A stretch of DNA of 64,000 bases from Actinostola sp. cb2023. Taxonomy: Eukaryota > Cnidaria > Anthozoa > Actiniaria > Actinostolidae. The stretch lies in the NCBI GenBank assembly GCA_033675265.1, contig JAUJYZ010000082.1, positions 43,501-107,500 on the forward strand, written 5' to 3'. Shown here in pieces: positions 52,970 through 64,000 of the stretch. The notes under the pieces were generated by a model. That model was not told the origin of the DNA and did no database searches. It was given only the letters and a program-made list of their open reading frames with translations. Both the position numbers and the translations under genes were made by a program. Numbering within the stretch: the stretch's first letter is position 1; each line of letters opens with the position of its first letter.

Positions 52970-55030
52970 ATCGGTTCCTTCCACGCTGGGTCAAATCACT
53001 CCCAAAAACGATCATCAGATATTCGATTTGCAATAACTTTCTATGCCGTACGAATATTTTAATTAAACTTTGTCAGTGGGGTAACATAGTTCTGAAAAAT
53101 ATTTGGACTTTTTTTTGGACCAAAAAGTCGATACTGTGACGTCATAATAAATGTTGCAATATTTTATCGATTTTTGGATTTAGGAATTCAAATATTTTGA
53201 ATTAGGAATTTGAAAGAGATATATCAAGAGAGTTCAAAGCTAAAAACTGTTTCTTGATAGCATCAATAGTTGTTGAGTTATAGGAAGTTGAATAATGGCC
53301 CAAAAACAAACCCCTTGGTTTAAATTTTTCGCTATTTCATTAAATCAATCCATTCTTGTTTTAAGGTACTTTACTAAATGTCTTCTAAGATCGTATCGTT
53401 TTGGATTTTTTAATTTCGGTCTCAGAATGAAGATATTAGGGAATATTTAATTATGACGTCAATTGATGACGTCACAAGTTTTTGTTTTTCATTTTAAAGA
53501 GACGATAAAGAAAAACTTGTACTTCAAAATGTTACGCATATTTTTGCAATAGACTAGTACAACATATTTACAAGGTATTTGATCTTACGATCATTAAAAT
53601 TTACAATTAAATAATTAATTTCGAAATTCCCAAATGGTATGACGTAATTCAAAAAAGTCAAAGTTTAAAAAAATATTACTCCTTCCATATTAATGCTATG
53701 AACAATCCGTTTTCAGTATTCATCTTCTTATTATCTGCTCTTTGATTTTCAATACATAAATAAAATGTATTCCTTATCTTTAAAATCGTCAAAATGATTG
53801 CAACATACGTAGTGACGTCATAATATCGATGTTTTCCGTCAGAATTGTAACAAAATATTCTTCATTCCGATATCACTCCATACCCGAAATTTGGTCGAAA
53901 AATACTTTTTGGAAGTACAGCTATGTATGAAAAATGCATTTGTGTCAGAAATAGATGAGCATTTTGGGGGGGGTGGTTGGACCCAGCGTGTTCATTTAAA
54001 ATCTGAAAACACTGAGCTCATTTGCGTTAATAATGTAAGCAAAAAGTCAGTGAATGGTCTGACAAGCGGCTAGTCAATTTCCACATATCTGTGATTGAAG
54101 ACAACAATCAATGATTCAAAAGGTACGTATTGTACGGGAGTATATTAAAAACCATAGTTAACTATGATAAAACTAAGACCTAAGACAGTAAGACCCAAGA
54201 CCTATAAAACTAAGACCTAAAAATAAATAAAAACGTACCTACACTGAATTGGAGTCGAACGAATGCCCGATCGAATGATGCCAACTGCAGTGAGAACTCT
54301 GTATAACCTCCATATAGTACTTTTGTATAGATTCTTTACACATAAATGTGTCATACATCAGATACATACTCCACATAGTAATTTTGTATGGATTCTTTAC
54401 ACATAGAACCATATTTTGATCCTAATTTGAACCACGTACCATCGAGACATGTTGTGTGAACACGATAACAATAGGATCGGCGCCGCTGCTTCTTCGATTG
54501 AAATTGGAGCCCACGCTTAAGGTAATTCCTCAGTATATCTTCCCCAATTGAAAAATCGCTGAAATTTTGCAGGTGAATTGTTTTTGAGTTTTTATTGTCA
54601 GAAAAGCAAAAAAAAATGGGGGTCACCGCACTTGTTTCAGTAATATTCGTCAGAATAGACCATGCGGTACAAGCAAAATCGACTCAAAACAATCGAATAT
54701 CGTGTCATGGTGTTAAAATGGCTCAAAAAAATTGTGGGAGTGCTTTTCTGCAACCGATTTACCATTTTTTCAATCACACCAGTTCAACAAAGGTGATGTA
54801 CCAAAAATTGCATAACAATTTTGCCAATTGAGTCATTTACAAGCCGGGTTTTGACAAAGGAATGACCGAATTTCCTTCCATTTTCGTATGCAAATCGAGA
54901 AAATGACACGGAAAACGCGAAAAAAAATTGACTTCCCCAATTGAATTTTTTTATATGTTTTCACAAAAGATGTGAAATCGGTAGTGTAAATAAAATATAC
55001 AATAATAATAACACAGCTACAAAAAATACT
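52970..55030. other. 2-kb stretch without recognisable gene
   Basis: AT-rich, with several TGACGTCA(T) words (near 53,138, 53,455, 53,468 and 53,813), an AAGACCTA-rich patch (54,168-54,225) and a 60-bp direct repeat (54,298-54,350 and 54,358-54,417). Short ORFs resemble nothing. Confidence 0.6.
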
Positions 55031-55062
55031 CGTTTCTGATTGGCCGATGGACTGGATTTTTT

Positions 55063-55104
55063 CTTAATATCGTGCAATTAATTACTGAATTGCACGGTAT
55101 TAAG
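55063..55104. repeat. Hairpin CTTAATATCGTGCAATT
   Basis: A 17-bp stem with one mismatch and an 8-nt loop. A TTACTTGGGCTTCC handle follows at 55,201-55,232. Confidence 0.75.
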
Positions 55105-55727
55105 AAAATTGCACATGTGCTATTTTATTATTGGTGGTTGTGATTGTGTTACGAGCGATTTGCTACTATAAAGAAACTCATATTTTTTGTAGGTGTGTTA
55201 TTACTTGGGCTTCCTGTGGAAGGCCCAAGTCTAAAAATACAGACGGTTTTTCTTTGTCATGTTTCTACGCCAAATCTGCAAGTGGTCACCATAGCGCATG
55301 CGTGTTTACCACTGTCGGTACTTGTTCACGCCGAAACGGAAACTGAAATCTACAACGTTTATTTTGTTATTGTATATTGTCTAGTTTTAATTAGCGAGCG
55401 TGTACACGTCAGCACGTACGAAGTCAGCGGTCGGCGATAAAAGATTGTGTCAAGCTTCGCGTCGTGATTGTACCAGATTAAAGCTTTGAGTTTGTGCTGA
55501 TCGTTTTCGTCGTAAATCGGGGTCGTTTCCCCCGGAACAGTACTAAATCACGGGGTCATGCTAATCTTCTCGGTATCGTTCCAATTTTTGAGTATACAGA
55601 AGTTGTGGTCAGCAGCTTATCAACGAAATTCAAGATGGCAGACGTACGTAACGATACAAATCACCATTCAAAAAGGATTTTGCCGTGCTCCCTTGCTCGA
55701 GCCAGTCGGGTCGTTCATTAATACTGC

Positions 55728-56613
55728 TTAGAATATAGTCATACTCACTCGACCAATCAGCGCCCAGCATTTGTGCGCTCTATATCTCATAAAGTAACTA
55801 ATAGGGCTTTAACAATGGACTCATTAGTATTCCCTATATAGAGAATACTAATAAAGCTCTTTGTTTTCTTTTGTTACAAAGCCTTATTAGTATTCTCTAT
55901 ATAGGGAATACTAATGACTAACTTAGAGAATACTAGAGTGCAAATATTATATCCATGAAATAGTTAACTAACTAAATAGTACTAATAAATAGCACCTAAT
56001 GCTTTATCATTGTTGTCGTTGGCGCTTATTTCACGGATATAATATTTGCACTCTAATATATAACGTGTACTAAACTAAATACAAAAAATATTCTGATGCA
56101 ATCTTAGTTTAATCTCGACAGTTATTAGATTTATACATGAATACTGATACATGAGAAATACAGATCATAACCCGGGCTATATGCTAAACACTAAAGAAAC
56201 GTAGCGAGTCACTTACTGTTCAAAATGAAATCACAAACGAGTTTCTCCATGTTCTACAAGAAGTGTAGATGTACGGATATTCATCAGTCATCCAAGTTCT
56301 CCGTTTGATTATTGCGATATAGTTAGCCCAATCTTTCAATATATTAAATGTCCACATCGTGCTTGAGTTTTCTTTGGTGTCCATTATTTCTCTCACTTTT
56401 CATTTCCACAACAAATATCGGTGATTTCTAGCGATGCAAGCTTCGTATTTAAAAGCCTCAAGCTGGCCATCGGATATTCATCTTCACTCCACTGAAGTCA
56501 CACACAACTGAACAGCTTTCCATTAGCGTATTTGCATTTGAAATCAGTATTCCTTTGGGAAAGCAACTGACATGCAGCCAAAGAATACTCTCGTGAGTAT
56601 GACTATATTCTAA
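55728..56613. mobile_element. 886-bp element with nested palindromes
   Basis: TTAGAATATAGTCATACTCA and its inverse form the ends. Inside, about 55,806-55,914 is a foldback of TAGTATTCCCTATATAGAGA type, and GAGTGCAAATATTATATCC (55,935) faces its inverse (56,034-56,054). Confidence 0.75.
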
Positions 56614-56617
56614 AACA

Positions 56618-56734
56618 GTTAGAGAATAAACACTCGTGCTTTATGGAATTTAGAGCGCCTCGCATTGATAGAAGGGCCTTCTATCTGCTGCTCGGAGCTC
56701 TAAATCCCATAAAGCACTCGCGTTATTCTCTAAC
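56618..56734. repeat. 117-bp foldback
   Basis: GTTAGAGAATAA.CACTCGTG and AGCACTCGCGTTATTCTCTAAC pair, continuing through CTTTATGG.ATTTAGAGC. Confidence 0.8.
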
Positions 56735-57115
56735 CCTTACTTAGTAAATATGCAAATATCCTAGAGAATCCTTTTTGGCCTTGCAATTCTGTCTGAAAGT
56801 GTATTTCTAACAGATGTCTGTGGCTTAGTAAGAACTCGATCGTAATTTTATTGAGTTTGTTGAAATCGTTTCTTGCAAGGTATTACTGAAATCGAAATGT
56901 GCTTCGCCAGCTGTCAGCTAGCATTGTCAGTGTTGAAGCTAATTACGTATGCATGCTCTACTGAGTCACGCAACGAGTGACTTGAATTCTGTAAGTAATA
57001 GGCTAAAACTACTTCTGTATGATGATACAAATAAGCTATTAGGTTTCACATTTAAAATCTATCAAAACAGCTTTATTAAGAAGCCCGAGTTCACGCTAGT
57101 AGAGCGTCTAGTTAA

Positions 57116-57278
57116 TAGGAAATACCACTTAGTTCTCGAAGAATTAATGAAAAATACCACTTGTATTTGATGAAAGTGGCTGAATACCACTCGTGCTACG
57201 CACTCGTGGTATTCAGCCACTTTCATCAAATACGCGTGGTATTTTTCATTAATTCTTCTCGAACTGTGGTATTTCCTA
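57116..57278. repeat. 163-bp foldback with repeated ATACCAC
   Basis: Arms of about 75 bp each carry three ATACCAC sites at intervals of about 33-35 bp, with loop TCGTGCTACGCACTC. Confidence 0.85.
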
Positions 57279-57980
57279 TACAAATTGATGGTCACCGTGC
57301 TTCGTTCGGAGAAAAATCGGTTTGAAGACTTTCCCTGAATGATCCTTAACAAATTTGTTTAACTAAAACTCAGCGCGCGCTCGATGGCGTAAGTTAGCGC
57401 GCGCTCTTCAACTAAAATGTTATTCAAAAACATAACATAATCCTCCACTTTCTTGAAATTTTTCACCTTTCTTGTTCTTTTTTAATCCACAATCCATAGT
57501 TTCGGTTGTTATGCAGTGTTTTTCAACACCAAATTATTATTTCACGTAATAGATCATGCAATTACGTCACGCTATATGATATATGCGCAGTAGAATTGCG
57601 CAGTGCAAAACTAAGGTATTGCCTTAATAGACGTGTTTATCTTGATTGTCAGACTGAATAAATATTGTTTCGCTTGGACGATTATCACAACGAAAACGAA
57701 CGAGCACCCCTACCCGCTGAGGAAAAATTGCATAGTATCAAATCCCTCCCCTCCCCTCCCCATAGGATTTTATTTCGTTTCGTTTCGTTTCGCAAAGTAT
57801 CACAAGCCAAATTTACCTACACGATGGACGTGAAACCCACCACCATGAAATGTCAAAAAACTCGCTTAAAACACCTCGTACGAAGAAACGACACCCACAG
57901 CTGAAAAGAAGGATGACTAAAGTTTGTTTTGACACTTTATTGGAAACTAAAACGTACTGAAAACCCTTTAACATTTCAAC
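57279..57980. other. No gene recognised
   Basis: Contains CAGCGCGCGCTCGATGGCGT-like GCGC words (57,372-57,410) and a CGTTT run (57,772-57,793) followed by CGCAAAGTATCAC. Confidence 0.5.
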
Positions 57981-58173
57981 CTAAAAATGGCAAATTCACA
58001 TGGTTTAGCGAACAGAACTCACCATCGTGTCCTAGCTTAATTTTGTACACAACAACTTTGGAGGGATTGGTACGAAGATCCAGAGCATGTACATCCACCA
58101 TATTCAACACAGTCCATGATTATTACCTTCTAAGTAGAATATCCTTTTTTGAAGTAACCATTGCTTAATATTA

Positions 58174-58402
58174 GGGACCTTTAGATCCGACTACGAGTAC
58201 GAAATCTAGTACGAGTACGACTTTTCAAACCTAGTGCCCGTACTCAAGATAATCACGTTTCACACCAATCTTTTCTCCAGAAGCCCTACTTCTACTGATG
58301 GACGACAGGGGAGGAGCGACGGCTGTTAGAACGAGATTATTTTGAAAATAGAAAGTCGTACTCGTACTAGATTTCGTACTCGTAGTCGGATCTAAAGGTC
58401 CC
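58174..58402. mobile_element. MITE 1 in copy B, GGGACCTTTAGATCCGAC ends
   Basis: TIRs of about 50 bp contain TACGAGTACGAAATCTAGTA. The flanks give TA or ATT as TSD; the empty site at about 38,027 does not decide between them. Confidence 0.8.
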
Positions 58403-58497
58403 TATTAGCTTCTCTAGAAAGCCGAGACCTTTACCCGGTCGAAAGATTTCGATCTCCATTTTAATTGATAACCGTCAAGACTAAAACCAGAAGTACA

Positions 58498-59076
58498 TAA
58501 CTAGAAGTGTCCATCTGTATAATAGATCTGTCATACATCAGATTAGCGAGTGAGCTATTTTTAGAACTGAGTTCAAGCGCGCGCTCGATGATGTGTTGGC
58601 AACAGCGCGCGCATTGCACTGCTAAAATGTATTCAAAAACCAGTCAAATCCTTTTCTGTTTTGACATTTTTCTTGCTCCTTCATGTTCAAAAATGCATAG
58701 TTTTGATGCTTATCAATGTGGATAGTAGCTGAGTGTCAAGAAAAGTTTAATTCTACTGAGAATAAATAGAAATGTCATTGTTGTTTATGATTTTGCTTGT
58801 TACGGATTAATTGTAATTAGACTTCAACTAATCAGACAAAAGTTTGAAAATTCATGCAATGTTGATCATGAAGGAGCAGGAAAAATGTCAAAGCAGAATT
58901 AAGTGGATTTGACTGTTTTTTTAATACATTTTAGCAGTGAAATGCGCGCGCTGTTGCCAACGCCACCACACATCATCGAGCGCGCGCTTGAACTCAGTTC
59001 TAAAAATAGCTCACTCGCTAATCTGATGTATGACAGATCTATTATACAGATGGACACTTCTAGTTATGTACTTCTG
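58498..59076. mobile_element. MITE 2 in copy B, CAGAAGTACATAACTAGAAG ends
   Basis: Arms of about 190 bp with a central CAAGCGCGCGCTCGATGATG block in each. CTAAAAC flanks it (58,491-58,497 and 59,077-59,083). Confidence 0.85.
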
Positions 59077-59101
59077 CTAAAACTCCGAAAAAAACACTTA
59101 A

Positions 59102-59809
59102 AGGGGCAGTGTCAAGCCTCACGCATGCGCATTAAAATCAAAACAATAACACTCGGTTGAGAAGCCTACCTTGCCCGGTAGCGAGTTACAAAACCCCCCT
59201 AAAACCGTTCTAATCGCTAAATAAATGACCTACAGGACTCATGTAGATACTAATCTTTATTTAGAAAGCAATATTAGAACTTCAATATATCAAAAGGACT
59301 GAATTCTAGATGTGAATTCACGGCGATATCATTTTCCAACGGCCGATCAAATAAAACACAGGAAGCCCAACACATAAATAGATGGTGGAAGCTCACCGGG
59401 TTTACAAGTCGTTCTACGTGAGTTTTTCTCTTCAAAAGTCATGAACAGTACTGCACCTACGATTGATGATCAAGATTCCTTCGCAATCGATCAGAATTGC
59501 CGGTTTACAATTCGGTTTTCTTCACTCGAGGATGATGGCGGGCTGACTCTCAACGTACGGCTGTTCGACACTTTTTTCAACGGCTTCAAAGTCAGTTCTA
59601 AGATGAAATAATCTCCACTAGGAATTGTTGAAAATGAAGAACATTTTTGAATAATTACTAGTGATCCATAGACGCTTGAACAAACATGATTAATGTCGAT
59701 GGAAACGGATTGAAAACATCGCTAATAATAAAAGTCCACGGTGGACTTTTATTATTTCTCGCTTCTTCGTACCCAGGCTTGCGCGGTCATATGGCTTGAC
59801 ACTGCCCCT
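59102..59809. mobile_element. MITE 3 in copy B, TTAA TSD
   Basis: AGGGGCAGTGTCAAGCC and inverse GGCTTGACACTGCCCCT are flanked by TTAA (59,098-59,101 and 59,810-59,813). The empty site at about 37,925 reads ATAATCC. Confidence 0.85.
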
Positions 59810-60107
59810 TTAATCCTTGCATTACTTTTATCTCGGTATTAATATTCTTACAAAATAATACCTCTAGAAGATAAAATAATATACATATAGACTGTACATG
59901 TAAATATGAACAGAATATTGAGCATTTTATAGTCGGCATCAAGAAGACCAGATATTGAAATTCGTTCAAGCGAGCCGTGACGTCACACTGGTAGATATGA
60001 TTGCGAAATGCTAATCCGAGAACAATGGAGTCACCCCCTCCCTCCTGGTCAAAGGACTTTAAACTGCTACACGATCGCGAAGATATAAAATGTACAAACT
60101 TGTTTCA

Positions 60108-60240
60108 AATCGAACCAACGTAAACACTACGTAGCAGTAGACTCTTCCACAGTACCCGCTCGCAGCGGTCTTTAGTATGAGCATGCGCTCTGACGACTTG
60201 GTCGTCAAAATTTGACGACCGAGCAACAGGGTTTCCCAGA
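60108..60240 (-). mobile_element. MULE-like MITE 'CATTCTCG', copy 4, fragment
   Basis: Inverse of the left third of the family (AACCAACGTAAACACTACGT to GGTTTCCCAGAG). Both ends are missing. Confidence 0.8.
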
Positions 60241-60615
60241 GAGGTCACTAGCGACAAGATCGGCAACTGACGTGACTGAGTACACAGGCGAGTACACAAG
60301 ACTAAGAGCGAAGCGATGTTGTCTTCCCCTGCATGGCAATGTCACTAAATCGTACGTGACCCTGATGAATGCTTCCAGTAATGAATAAATGGACTGAATA
60401 AAGTTGAATTTGGCGGACATGATAATTTATATACAAGAAGCCGTAAACACGCGTATCACTTGAGCATCGTGGTCTGAACGCGCAATAATTGACTATCATT
60501 ACCTCTGTACAAAAATACTGCAGACACAAAATTATCGTGATCGAAAATCCAAAATCGTATTGAATCTGGTTATAATAGCCCAGGCCCCACGCGGACATAT
60601 CAACTCAGGAACTCC

Positions 60616-61346
60616 CATTCTCGTACTCAGAGCCCGCTCGTCATTTGGTTTGTCGCTGGCTCTGGGAAACCCTGTTGCTCGGTCGTCAAATTTTGACGAC
60701 CAAGTCGTCAGAGCGCATGCTCATACTAAAGACCGCTGAGAGCGGGTACTGTGGAAGAGTCTACTGGCTACGTAGTATTTACGTTGGTTTGAATATTCAA
60801 ACTAACAAGTACACAAGTTTGTACATTTATCTTCGTGTAGCCGTTTAAAATCCCTTCGACGTTCATCACCGGTTCTTCTCTGGCTCTGTTGCGGTAAAGG
60901 CTGGACGATAAATACATGTTCTAATATAATCTTGCATGTGAACCTTCCTGTCTTCCGCTTTGTTATTGTTTCTCTTGAATTATAAAAATATTCCTTTGAA
61001 TACTCAAAGCGAGTACGATCGATTGTGTCTGTAGCCGTTACTTTACTTTTATAATTGATGTATTGTTAGATCTCCCTTTACGAATTCAGATCAATTTATG
61101 TCTACACAGTCACTCTCATTTCCATAGCTTTATAATTCAATAACGGAATACCATTGTATGAAAATACAACCGTCGCTGTCATTCCTTTCGTTCGCCTTGC
61201 AAGTTTGAATCTTTGTTGATCTCATGAACCAATCAAATACGATCAGTCATTGTTGATTTCATCAGCCAATGAAATTCGCTAAAATTTCAGGGATTCCCAG
61301 AGCCAGCGACAAACCAAATGACGAGCGGGCTCTGGGTACGAGAATG
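60616..61346. mobile_element. MULE-like MITE 'CATTCTCG', copy 3, 731 bp
   Basis: Complete copy; the 9-bp TSD AGGAACTCC lies at 60,607-60,615 and 61,347-61,355. Confidence 0.9.
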
Positions 61347-61389
61347 AGGAACTCCGTCAAGATTAGTTTCGCTGCTCGCCTGTCGGCTC

Positions 61390-61608
<219 letters not shown>

Positions 61609-61674
61609 GTTTTTCAAAGAGTTCAAATTGCACGAGACCGTAGGTCGAGTGCAATTTGAGCTCTTTGAAAAACA
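61609..61674. repeat. 66-bp foldback next to (AAT)n
   Basis: TGTTTTTCAAAGAGTTCAAA against its inverse, with an ACGAGACCGTAGGTCGAGT loop region. Confidence 0.8.
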
Positions 61675-62520
61675 CACGAGTGCGAATTATCCCAAATTGA
61701 ACGAGAAATCGTATGATTACTTATTAATAATATAGATGCAAAAATTTAGCGAAAATTAGACAGCAAAGGACACATGTTGACAAGCATGCAAGCACGTAGC
61801 GAAGTTACTCGTTTATTTGACATCAAATTAATCGACACTACAACACAACAACTATAGTACATAATGATTGTAGCAACAAACAGTAACAAGTACAAAGGCT
61901 GTTCATCGTTTTTAGAAAGTTGAAACGAGTACAAAACTCGATCTGATTTTCTATTCCCGAAAGCTCAAAAGTTTGATCCTCAGACCTCAGTTTTTAATTG
62001 AGAGTTCATTCACGCACTCAGAGAGAGAAACTCGACTAAACTTACTGTAAATCACTGGATATCCTTGATTACTTTCCTGACCACTCAAACCAAAGTTGAA
62101 TACTCATTAATTTGTAGAAGTTTGAAGTACCTTTTGCTTACAAGAGCCAACAAAGTTCTTCCATCGCCAGAAATTCTAGTCATCCTGATCCGGCAGTCAC
62201 GTATCAGTCAAATTCGCTCCAAAACACGTTCAATAAGGCTCCTTTAGTGAATTAAACACCATTCGACATTGAAACAACTACCAAACTGTATGTGTTAGGT
62301 ATATTTAGAGCTCAATATTATCGAAGAAACATTTTAGAAGCGAAATACCAACTGGCGTGACCGTGGCGTGACGATTTGATGAATAACACAGGGAGCCCAA
62401 GCGCCCTCAGGCCCGGACTCTTAGCAATCAAACTTAGTTGCGTCGGTATCCCTGTGCTTTAACAGCTATCCCATGGATCTTTACGGCAAATGAAAGCTGG
62501 ATTTCTGGGCTTTATTTTGA
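61675..62520. other. No gene recognised
   Basis: Two GGGNTNCCTGTG words occur (62,387-62,398 inverse and 62,445-62,456). Otherwise I see nothing. Confidence 0.5.
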
Positions 62521-63227
62521 CCAGATTGATTCTGGCAGTAGATTCGCCAGCAGCAGATTCGACCAGCAGCAGATTGGAAGCAGCAGATTCGGATTGACGT
62601 CATTTTGACGTCACAGATTTGGCTTGACAGCAGATTCACTGAGCAGGGGTAGGGAAGGGAATATGATTGTTTAACAGTTTGTACTGCAAACGAACACTAA
62701 GAATAGATTCAGCGTTGGAAACGGGTGATAAACATTTCAAACTAGTGCCGCGGAGGCAAAATAGCCACAAAATATAAAGTAACTCAATGTGATGTGGATG
62801 GGCTTCCTAATAGCTGTATTAAACTTGCACATGACAACTGAGCTAACCATATCAAAGCAAACCACTGGTCTGCGTACTTGGTTGCATTTGAATGACCTTA
62901 GACAACTAGTAACGCAACACCGGATGTGTGATTACACAATAAATGTATGTCAATTATCAATGCTCAAACAAAGACAATCAAACATTTATTAGGCTCCTTC
63001 CACACTGTTTATGTTGTTTATGTTTGGAGTCTCCAGTATCGAAAGGTTAAAAGGTTTGAGCTGGCGTTTTTGTCTTGTTGTCGCTCTTCCCTTCCCTACC
63101 CCTGCTCAGTGAATCTGCTGTCAAGCCAGCAGCAGATTTGGAATTCTGTGACGTCAAAATGACGTCAATCCGAATCTGCTGCTGGTCGAATCTGCTGCTG
63201 GCGAATCTGCTGCCAGAATCAATCTGG
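62521..63227. mobile_element. 0.7-kb long-TIR element, GCAGCAGATTCG arrays
   Basis: CCAGATTGATTCTGGCAG ends; arms of about 145 bp carry repeated CAGCAGATTCG, TGACGTCATTTTGACGTCA and AGCAGGGGTAGGGAAGGG in inverse order. The interior is non-coding. Confidence 0.8.
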
Positions 63228-64000
63228 TTTATTTTGACACCAAACATGCAAGGTTTTCAGTAAAAATGCCATTGAAAAGCACTGTTTATAGCTCACCGGA
63301 AATGGAATTTGGACAAATAGTTTGTGATGTCTTTGAACGTTTTTTATGGACAAAAAGTTAACACAAATCTATGATGAAAAGAGATGATCTATCGAAGAGA
63401 GGTAGTTCAGCTAGCCTATTTTACGAAACAAACTGTGAACCTTGGATTAAGTTATATCTGTTTTGGAAATCGAGCCACAAATGTTGGACATGTTCATGTT
63501 TTCACGTGAAATTACAGGGTGAGCACGTAGTCGATGTGATGTACGGGAGAATCAAAAAAGTTAACATCATATATTCACTTTGCTATTGTTTTATTACTTA
63601 ATAAGAATCATAAGTAGTTGTATAATCTCATTCGAATTGTGAACATCAATATTATTTATCATGGAAAGTTTAAAACGCCTTAATATGTGTGCTTCCAGGT
63701 CATTTCCTTATAATTCTTCAACCCATTTGTAATACCTTCATGGAGTGCGCCGCTGGAGAACGCGGGCTCAAATGGCCGGAATTTCTGGCGATGATTTATC
63801 ACTTAGTTTTCCTTTCTAGAGAAGGCTCCCCCGTCAACTTTCATGTCGAGTCTATAAAATGGTGAAAATGTTGTTTTTGGTGCTTGTTAACTCCAGAATA
63901 ACAGGCAGCGATCGAGTCCTTATTTCCATTCTTTCTGCCTTTTGTACTGTATAAAATTGATTTTTCAGTGATTTTGGTAGCGTTTTTCAACCCTTTTTCG
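63228..64000. other. No gene recognised
   Basis: A plus-strand ORF at 63,371-63,601 matches no family I know. No repeat structure was noticed. Confidence 0.5.

Larger units (their letters stand above)
57990..60062 (-). repeat. Repeat copy B, interrupted by three MITEs
   Basis: Inverse homologue of 37,683-38,165. Its own sequence occupies about 57,990-58,173, 58,403-58,497, 59,077-59,101 and 59,810-60,062; the rest is inserted. Confidence 0.8.

Overview
This is eukaryotic, AT-rich, repeat-dense DNA from an animal. Host genes have short GT-AG exons in long introns. Neighbourhoods of TACATGTA palindromes, many foldback elements, a Helitron and a BEL/Pao element fit a marine invertebrate. The repeat style reminds me of anthozoan cnidarians (stony corals), but the sequence alone does not prove the taxon. 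Every transposon assignment below rests on terminal inverted repeats (TIRs), target-site duplications (TSDs) and motifs read by eye.

Host genes. Three are recognisable, all on the minus strand. (1) A cytochrome P450 of the mitochondrial clan is represented by two exons (1-268 and 1077-1237) and runs off the left edge. (2) A NEK6/7-type kinase gene has nine coding exons between 26,247 and 6,431. They join in phase into a 289-residue kinase, and a probable 5' UTR exon ends at 27,027. (3) A METTL27 (WBSCR27)-like methyltransferase has three 3' exons (33,184 to 32,257); its first exon was not found. Introns and intergenic DNA are almost wholly mobile elements.

Layout. 0-6.4 kb holds the P450 exons, a 105-118 bp minisatellite split by a hAT element with a 5-bp TSD, and several MITEs. 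6.4-27 kb is the NEK gene; one intron carries a 7.8-kb variable-number tandem repeat (VNTR) that appears to have grown between the A and B boxes of a tRNA-derived SINE. 27.2-27.7 kb is a TTTC tract. 28.4-31.9 kb is a 3.5-kb TIR element (9-bp TSD) with a RecQ-like helicase fragment, broken by nested MITEs. 32.2-33.2 kb is METTL27. 39.7-49.3 kb is a decayed Helitron/Helentron-like element with cysteine protease, HUH Rep and PIF1 helicase regions. A 3.55-kb element interrupts its protease codons, and that element itself hosts a poly-G-ended MITE and a young BEL/Pao retrotransposon. 51.3-53 kb is a 1.6-kb long-TIR element. 55.7-57.3 kb is a palindrome cluster. 58-60 kb is one repeat interrupted by three MITEs, with an uninterrupted copy at 37.7-38.2 kb. 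60.3-61.7 kb is a second Helitron 5' fragment (minus strand) hit by a Mutator-like MITE.

The main result is a layered insertion history in which intact paralogous copies or a continuing reading frame act as internal controls for insertion sites.
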